NCBI GenBank assembly: GCA_963678485.1
Contig: OY782882.1
Coordinates: 3,162,001 to 3,226,000 of the forward strand
Reading direction: 5' to 3'
Length of the DNA: 64,000 nucleotides
DNA from: CALGYY01 sp963678485
Lineage (GTDB): Bacteria > Bacteroidota > Bacteroidia > Bacteroidales > CAIWKO01
This document shows positions 60,075 to 64,000 of the stretch, in pieces (positions within the stretch are counted from its first letter, which is position 1; every line of letters begins with the position of its first letter). The translations under genes and the position numbers were made by a program. The notes under the pieces were generated by a model that had not been told where the DNA came from, searched no databases, and saw nothing but the letters and a program-made list of their open reading frames with translations.

Positions 60075-60781
60075 GTTACCCTTTTCGTTTCAAGCAATTC
60101 AGCATAAACCACGATCGCTGCACCATGAAAGTGGGCACTGATGCTGTACTTCTTGGTGCATTAACAGAAACCGGCAATGCAGCGAATATCTTGGATATTG
60201 GAACGTCTTCTGGAATTATAGCGATCATGCTTGCACAAAAAAGTGATGCATTTATTACAGGGATAGATATTGACGCTGATTCTATTGTTCAGGCAAATGA
60301 AAATGCAGCGGCTTCACCCTGGTCAGAGCGCCTTAATTTTATTCATACATCCGTTCAGGAGTATGCAATAAAACACCCGCAGTCGGCCGACCTGATCGTA
60401 TGTAATCCGCCTTTTTTTGTAGGATCATTAAAATCGCAATACACAGAACGAAATCTGGCTCGCCATGATGTTTTTCTAAGCTTTTCTGAATTGCTGACGG
60501 CCACACAGATGATTCTCAAAGAAGATGGCCGTGCATATTTTATTTATCCTTATCGATCAGTTGATGAATTTACATCCCTAGCAACAGCTTCGGGGCTAAG
60601 TTTGTTTTCCCGATGCTCCATTTTGCCAAAACCCGGCAAAGAAATTAATCGATGTATCGATGGCTGGCAGAAAGCCGCTCACTGCGAGGTAGTGCAACAG
60701 AACCTATGTGTTTATAATGAGAATAATGAGCATACAGAGGAATACCGGGAATGCTGCAAAGATTATTATCTCTCCTTTTAG
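60071..60781 (+). CDS. trmN6: tRNA1(Val) (adenine37-N6)-methyltransferase
   Basis: Class I N6-adenine methyltransferase (YfiC-type) of 236 residues. N-terminal FRFKQFSINHDRCTMKVGTDAVLLGA; SAM motif ILDIGTSSGIIAIMLAQ; acidic loop GIDIDADSI; and the N6-methyltransferase motif ICNPPFF-type (VCNPPFFVGSLKS). The start overlaps rimM (ATGA), indicating coupled translation. Confidence 0.93.
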   Translation: MSYPFRFKQFSINHDRCTMKVGTDAVLLGALTETGNAANILDIGTSSGIIAIMLAQKSDAFITGIDIDADSIVQANENAAASPWSERLNFIHTSVQEYAIKHPQSADLIVCNPPFFVGSLKSQYTERNLARHDVFLSFSELLTATQMILKEDGRAYFIYPYRSVDEFTSLATASGLSLFSRCSILPKPGKEINRCIDGWQKAAHCEVVQQNLCVYNENNEHTEEYRECCKDYYLSF

Positions 60782-60854
60782 TTTTTTGGCGTAATCTTTG
60801 CCAACGCCCGCCGCCTTTTTTTAAATCAAATAATAATTCATAAAATTAAGCCGT

Positions 60855-61208
60855 ATGAAAACCTCCTCTTCCTTTATTTTAGTTTGCCTGACTGCCCTTT
60901 TCATGTCATTATCAATGGGTGGTTTCGCGCAAAAAGTGTTCTCAGTCGACAGTAAGTACGATGCCCAGGTGAAAGTTTTTGTGGTTGATAGTAAGTATGA
61001 TGCTGATTTATGTGTGTATAAAGTATCCAGTCAGTACGATGCCACTGGAAATTCGGGTTTGTGGTTTTTTGAAGACAGTAAATATGATGCAGATAAAACG
61101 ATCTTTTTTGTTGATAGTAAATATGATGCTGATCTCCTGATATATTTTGTCGACAGTAGATATGATGCACAGTGGATGAACAGCAGCAAAAAACAATTGA
61201 TGTATTAA
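60855..61208 (+). CDS. DUF6150-type secreted repeat protein
   Basis: Exported protein of 117 residues: signal peptide 1-25 (GGFAQ), then six copies of a short motif, [VE][DS]S[KQR]YDA, each followed by a hydrophobic strand (KVFVVDSKYDADLCVYK, TIFFVDSKYDADLLIYFVDSRYDA). The 3' part of the gene is repetitive at DNA level too (GATAGTAAATATGATGC-like units). This is the DUF6150 pattern found in Bacteroidota; function unknown. A terminator follows. Confidence 0.8.
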   Translation: MKTSSSFILVCLTALFMSLSMGGFAQKVFSVDSKYDAQVKVFVVDSKYDADLCVYKVSSQYDATGNSGLWFFEDSKYDADKTIFFVDSKYDADLLIYFVDSRYDAQWMNSSKKQLMY

Positions 61209-61231
61209 AATGCAATGCTTTGATGGTTGAG

Positions 61232-61257
61232 GCCGCTCTAGATGGGCGGCTTTTTTT
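61232..61257 (+). terminator. Rho-independent terminator of the DUF6150 gene
   Basis: GCCGCTC (61232-61238) pairs with GGGCGGC (61244-61250), with one G-U pair, then seven T. Confidence 0.8.
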
Positions 61258-61374
61258 ATGCGTTTTTCCATCATGGGTTTATACAATGTTCACTTTATTA
61301 CGCCTAATTCGGGTACCTTATCACAATATTATTTATTCATGTTTTGAAAATGTGATTGTGTTCCTGAATTTTTA

Positions 61375-61382
61375 TAAATTTG
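61375..61382 (+). promoter_or_regulatory. -7 element of the small T9SS gene
   Basis: TAAATTTG lies 79 nt before the ATG at 61462; a TTG at 61356-61358 is a possible -33 element with a 16-nt spacer. Confidence 0.4.
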
Positions 61383-61461
61383 TAGCAGCTGCTTTGCGAC
61401 CTGATATTAAACTTTGGTAATATCATTTTCGGAGGGCATTATTTACCAAAATAGAGATTAC

Positions 61462-61965
61462 ATGAAAAGAATCTGGATATTATTAACTGTGGTTTTGCTA
61501 TCTCAGGCTGGTTTTAGCCAATCGCTCGAACGCAGCGTTATATCTTCGGTAGGTGGTTCATGGACCAACGGTTCTACTTTTGCCATGGATTATACTGTTG
61601 GAGAAGTAATGGTAAGCACATTAAACAGTGCAAATAATTTCCTTACACAAGGATTCCAGCAGCCATTTAGTACCATGGTTGTTTCAGTGCCTGAGGAATC
61701 CTCAGAGCAAGCACTCATTTATCCCAACCCGGTTGTAAGTGATTTTCAGATTCAATTAGTGTCGCCAGACCAGGGTGATTATCAGGTGATGGTTTATGAT
61801 ATGCTTGGACAGCTGGTATCATCATCAACAACGCGTTTAGCTGAACAATCTGCAGGAATTATCACTACTGATGTTTCCTCTTTTTCTACTGGAAATTATT
61901 TTGTGAGAGTAGTGTACAACCAGCAATTGGTTTTCTCAGGAAAGATCATAAAGATTCAGCAATAA
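61462..61965 (+). CDS. Small T9SS type A cargo protein
   Basis: Secreted protein of 167 residues from ATG 61462: signal peptide 1-18 (AGFSQ), a short N-terminal module (SSVGGSWTNGSTFAMDYTVGEVMVST, then NNFLTQGFQQP) typical of small Bacteroidota surface proteins, and a T9SS sorting domain (ALIYPNPVVSDFQIQL ... GNYFVRVVYN ... GKIIKIQQ). Almost half of it is the sorting domain, so the mature protein would be only about 75 residues. Function unknown. Confidence 0.82.
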   Translation: MKRIWILLTVVLLSQAGFSQSLERSVISSVGGSWTNGSTFAMDYTVGEVMVSTLNSANNFLTQGFQQPFSTMVVSVPEESSEQALIYPNPVVSDFQIQLVSPDQGDYQVMVYDMLGQLVSSSTTRLAEQSAGIITTDVSSFSTGNYFVRVVYNQQLVFSGKIIKIQQ

Positions 61966-61983
61966 GGCGCAGGCCTTATTTTT
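61961..61983 (+). terminator. Rho-independent terminator overlapping the T9SS stop codon
   Basis: AATAAGGC (61961-61968) pairs with GCCTTATT (61973-61980) around GCAG, followed by TTT. The TAA stop is inside the stem. Confidence 0.7.
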
Positions 61984-62036
61984 ACTTCGCATTTTTCTTT
62001 TGGAAAAGGAACTGGCAGTCCGTAAGGTTAGCCGGT

Positions 62037-63296
62037 TTAGGTTTTTTGTTTCTTCTTTTTAGCGGCTGGGAATAGCACATTATTAAGAATGAGGCGATAT
62101 CCCGGAGAATTAGGATACAAGGAGAGCTCTGTTGGTGGATCATAAACAAGGTGCTGATAATCTTCGGGATCATGACCGCTTAGAAACGTCCACATTCCTT
62201 TGCCATATTCACCATGAATATATCTTACTTCGTTTAATGATTTTGTTTCACCCATCACTAAGACACTTGGTTTAACAAGGTCTTTGTTGAATGCTGTGCT
62301 CTGTCCCATAAAGCCTTTAATAATTTGCTCATGATCCTGACAAAGCATCGTTGGCACAGGATCCCATTTAGCAGAAAACTCAAAGAGTGTAAAGAAATCG
62401 TTTTTAGGATCGATATGGCGAGTATTCGTTACATCAATATTGGAAACCTCGTATTCGTAAGGATTGCGAACCAATGTAAAATTGGTGAATGCAAAGCACT
62501 GCGAATAATCTAATTTGGAATTGGCCTGTGGATCGGAAGGATCTCCGTCGAACATGGCATCACAAATATCAATCCCATCAGCAGCCAATGCAATATCAAA
62601 GCTATCAGGAGCCGAGCACATGGCGAAGAGATAACCACCCCCAGCCACGAAGTCCCTGATCTTTTTCGCAACAGCCAATTTTAATTGAGAGACCTTAGAA
62701 TAGCCCATTTTTCTAGCACTCTCTTCAGAAACCTTTACGTCTTCCTGATACCAGGCAGCATTCTGAAAACTTGCCCAAAACTTTCCATATTGGCCGGTAA
62801 AGTCTTCGTGATGCATATGCAACCAATCATATTTCGGCAGTACGCCTGATAACACTTCCTCATCATAAACCACGTCATAAGGAATCTCAGCGTAGTTCAA
62901 TACCAGCGTAACAGCATCGTCCCAGGGCTGCTTGTTCTTTGGTGAATAAACAGCAATCTTAGGTGCTTTCACAAGTTTCACCTCATCCATATTTGCTTCA
63001 GGATCCGAAATCTCAGTAAGAATTTGAGTAGCCTGAACATCAGCAATAATTTCATATGTAACATCCCTGAGTGCGCATTCTTCTTCGAATGATTTGGCAT
63101 ATTTCACCATGAAGCTGCCCCCCCTGTAATTCAGGAGCCAACTCATTTCAACTTCATTCGTCAAAATCCAATAAGAGATTCCGTAAGCTTTGAGGTGATT
63201 CTTTTGAGCAGCGTCCATTGGAATGAGTAGGTATGATGCCTTGACTCCGCCAGAGGAAACAATAAGAACCATCATTAAAAACAGCAATTTTTTCAT
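62037..63296 (-). CDS. Secreted 'asparagine synthetase B'-like protein
   Basis: Exported protein of 419 residues with signal peptide 1-20 (GGVKAS). The mature start SYLLIPMDAAQKNHLKAYGISYWIL is the family mark of Bacteroidota proteins often labelled asparagine synthetase B. Nothing here supports that enzyme: there is no Cys2 nucleophile, no N-terminal glutaminase fold and no ATP-PPi synthetase domain. It instead has a GATase-1-like core (WLHMHHEDFTG, DFVAGGGYLFAMCSAPDSFD) without a clear catalytic triad, and a block EVRYIHGEYGKGMWTFLSGHDPEDYQH near the end. Function unknown. Confidence 0.75.
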   Translation of the reverse strand: MKKLLFLMMVLIVSSGGVKASYLLIPMDAAQKNHLKAYGISYWILTNEVEMSWLLNYRGGSFMVKYAKSFEEECALRDVTYEIIADVQATQILTEISDPEANMDEVKLVKAPKIAVYSPKNKQPWDDAVTLVLNYAEIPYDVVYDEEVLSGVLPKYDWLHMHHEDFTGQYGKFWASFQNAAWYQEDVKVSEESARKMGYSKVSQLKLAVAKKIRDFVAGGGYLFAMCSAPDSFDIALAADGIDICDAMFDGDPSDPQANSKLDYSQCFAFTNFTLVRNPYEYEVSNIDVTNTRHIDPKNDFFTLFEFSAKWDPVPTMLCQDHEQIIKGFMGQSTAFNKDLVKPSVLVMGETKSLNEVRYIHGEYGKGMWTFLSGHDPEDYQHLVYDPPTELSLYPNSPGYRLILNNVLFPAAKKKKQKT

Positions 63297-63675
63297 AACG
63301 TATTATAAACATACAAAGGTAAGGATTATTGTAGAAATTTTCAATTTCCACAATAAGTAACAAATTGTATTATTCCTTCGTTAATCTTGACTGAAAAGAG
63401 AAGTGTGTATAAAAATAAAAATAGTCAAGAAAAATTCTTTGTTGATGGAAGTGTCTAAAATACAACATAATATAATGTTTGATTTAAATGTCAGATGAAT
63501 ATTTATTTAACGAATGTATTGTCATTACAGAGAGTTTATATATATTTAACCTGCGAAATTTCGCGCTGAAGTGTTCAATGTAGTAGGAAAAGCAGCTTCC
63601 GTTTGATTGTTATTGAATGCATAATTAAATTGTTTTAGAGAATATCCATTGAAAAAATCAGCGTTTATCGTACAT
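63297..63675. other. AT-rich intergenic region
   Basis: A 379-bp region between divergent genes. It contains the promoter of the 'AsnB-like' gene on the minus strand (TACCTTTG at 63321-63314, with TTG at 63344-63342, 20-nt spacer). A 12-bp perfect palindrome, GCGAAATTTCGC, lies at 63553-63564. I see no other structure and no clear promoter for the plus-strand lipoprotein gene. Confidence 0.5.
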
Positions 63676-64000
63676 ATGAAACACTCAAGATTATATACCG
63701 CAATGATTTGTTTCCTTATCGGAGTGGCAATGCTGGCTGGTTCCTGCTCGTCGGGAAATCAACAAAAACAAAATACTGATTTTGAAAAGGGCGTGGTGAT
63801 ACCCAAAGTAAATTGCCTGACTGATGAGAGTATTTCGTATTCACTGTATCTTCCGTCTTACTATGATGATACAAAAAAATATCCTGTGATTTTTGCTTTT
63901 GATGCGCATGCAAAAGGCATCGTCCCTGTTGAGCTTTTCAAGGAACAGGCCGAGAAATACGGATATATTCTTGTTGGCTCCAATAATTCTCAAAATGGAT
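63676..64000 (+). CDS. Lipoprotein alpha/beta hydrolase, N-terminal fragment
   Basis: The first 108 codons of an exported protein that runs off the right edge. The signal peptide ends in a lipobox (LAGSCSS). Then comes ISYSLYLPSYYDDTKKYPVIFAFDAHAKG, the opening of an alpha/beta-hydrolase of the dienelactone-hydrolase or polyhydroxybutyrate-depolymerase type, with the PVIFAFDAHAKG oxyanion-strand region. The catalytic Ser and His would lie outside the window. Confidence 0.75.
   Translation, partial: MKHSRLYTAMICFLIGVAMLAGSCSSGNQQKQNTDFEKGVVIPKVNCLTDESISYSLYLPSYYDDTKKYPVIFAFDAHAKGIVPVELFKEQAEKYGYILVGSNNSQNG

Noticed and set aside
61172..61420. 82-codon frame after the DUF6150 gene
   Set aside because: It runs through a terminator and a promoter and has no family resemblance.
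1..64000. CRISPR array, prophage, integrase or complete insertion sequence
   Set aside because: No regularly spaced repeats, no transposase or integrase reading frame, and no tRNA that could serve as an attachment site was found.

Overview
The window is chromosomal DNA from a member of the Bacteroidota, most likely an environmental or anaerobic Bacteroidia-type lineage. The evidence is the bifunctional LpxC/FabZ gene, type IX secretion (T9SS) C-terminal sorting domains on several secreted proteins, TonB-dependent receptors with N-terminal carboxypeptidase-regulatory domains, the Bacteroidota-restricted families DUF4476, DUF5606 and DUF6150, an M56 peptidase fused to a TonB C-terminal domain beside a BlaI repressor, and many promoters of the Bacteroidota form TTTG-N(16-20)-TAnnTTTG. 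I see no rRNA, tRNA, CRISPR array, prophage or intact insertion sequence.

Layout. 1-2068: start of dnaE (minus strand), efp and an lpxD-type acyltransferase. 2076-9146 (minus): an exopolysaccharide export and assembly operon, read glucosaminidase/LysM protein > FkbM methyltransferase > flippase > two Wzz-type chain-length proteins > O-antigen-ligase/polymerase. 9261-14629: rsmG, a large OmpA-family multidomain protein, ppnP and a lipoprotein. 14942-29531: a roughly 15 kb oxyanion-uptake locus, the most interesting part of the window. 29645-35000: a DUF4476 protein, GAPDH, Tex, a PorT-like barrel and folA. 35113-38665 (minus): thyA > MBOAT acyltransferase > AlgX-like protein. 38939-42196: a DUF5606 protein, pyrK, pyrD, and (minus) DAHP synthase/chorismate mutase. 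42304-46513 (minus): an MBL-fold protein and a TPR > BlaI > BlaR1-TonB operon with a visible operator. 46879-49032: a tungsten-type aldehyde:ferredoxin oxidoreductase (AOR) family enzyme. 49087-64000: acylphosphatase, a PAS histidine kinase, lpxC/fabZ-lpxA, T9SS cargo proteins, an ABC ATPase, rpsP-rimM-trmN6, a DUF6150 repeat protein, an 'AsnB-like' secreted protein and the start of a lipoprotein hydrolase.

The uptake locus combines a ModE-like DNA-binding protein, a WtpA-type tungstate/molybdate-binding lipoprotein, a stand-alone TiaS-like protein, a small ECF-S-like membrane protein, two paralogous lipoproteins, two paralogous TonB-dependent receptors, two T9SS cargo proteins, a lipoprotein with two SUOX-like repeats but no mature cysteine beyond the lipid anchor, and a WtpB/WtpC-type permease and ATPase at its downstream end. 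Read as a system, it would carry a tungsten or molybdenum species from outside the cell through the outer membrane (TonB receptors and surface lipoproteins), across the periplasm (WtpA) and into the cytoplasm (WtpBC). The AOR-family gene 17 kb downstream is an obvious possible consumer of tungsten. This linkage is inference; the family assignments of the ABC parts and of AOR are firm.

Smaller points of regulation stand out. The DUF4476 gene has a strong Shine-Dalgarno sequence sealed inside an 8-bp perfect hairpin. An A10 tract at the wzz-wzz junction could fuse the two proteins by slippage. A double palindrome overlaps the promoter of the BlaI operon. Several genes have their -7 element so close to the start codon that their mRNAs should be nearly leaderless.
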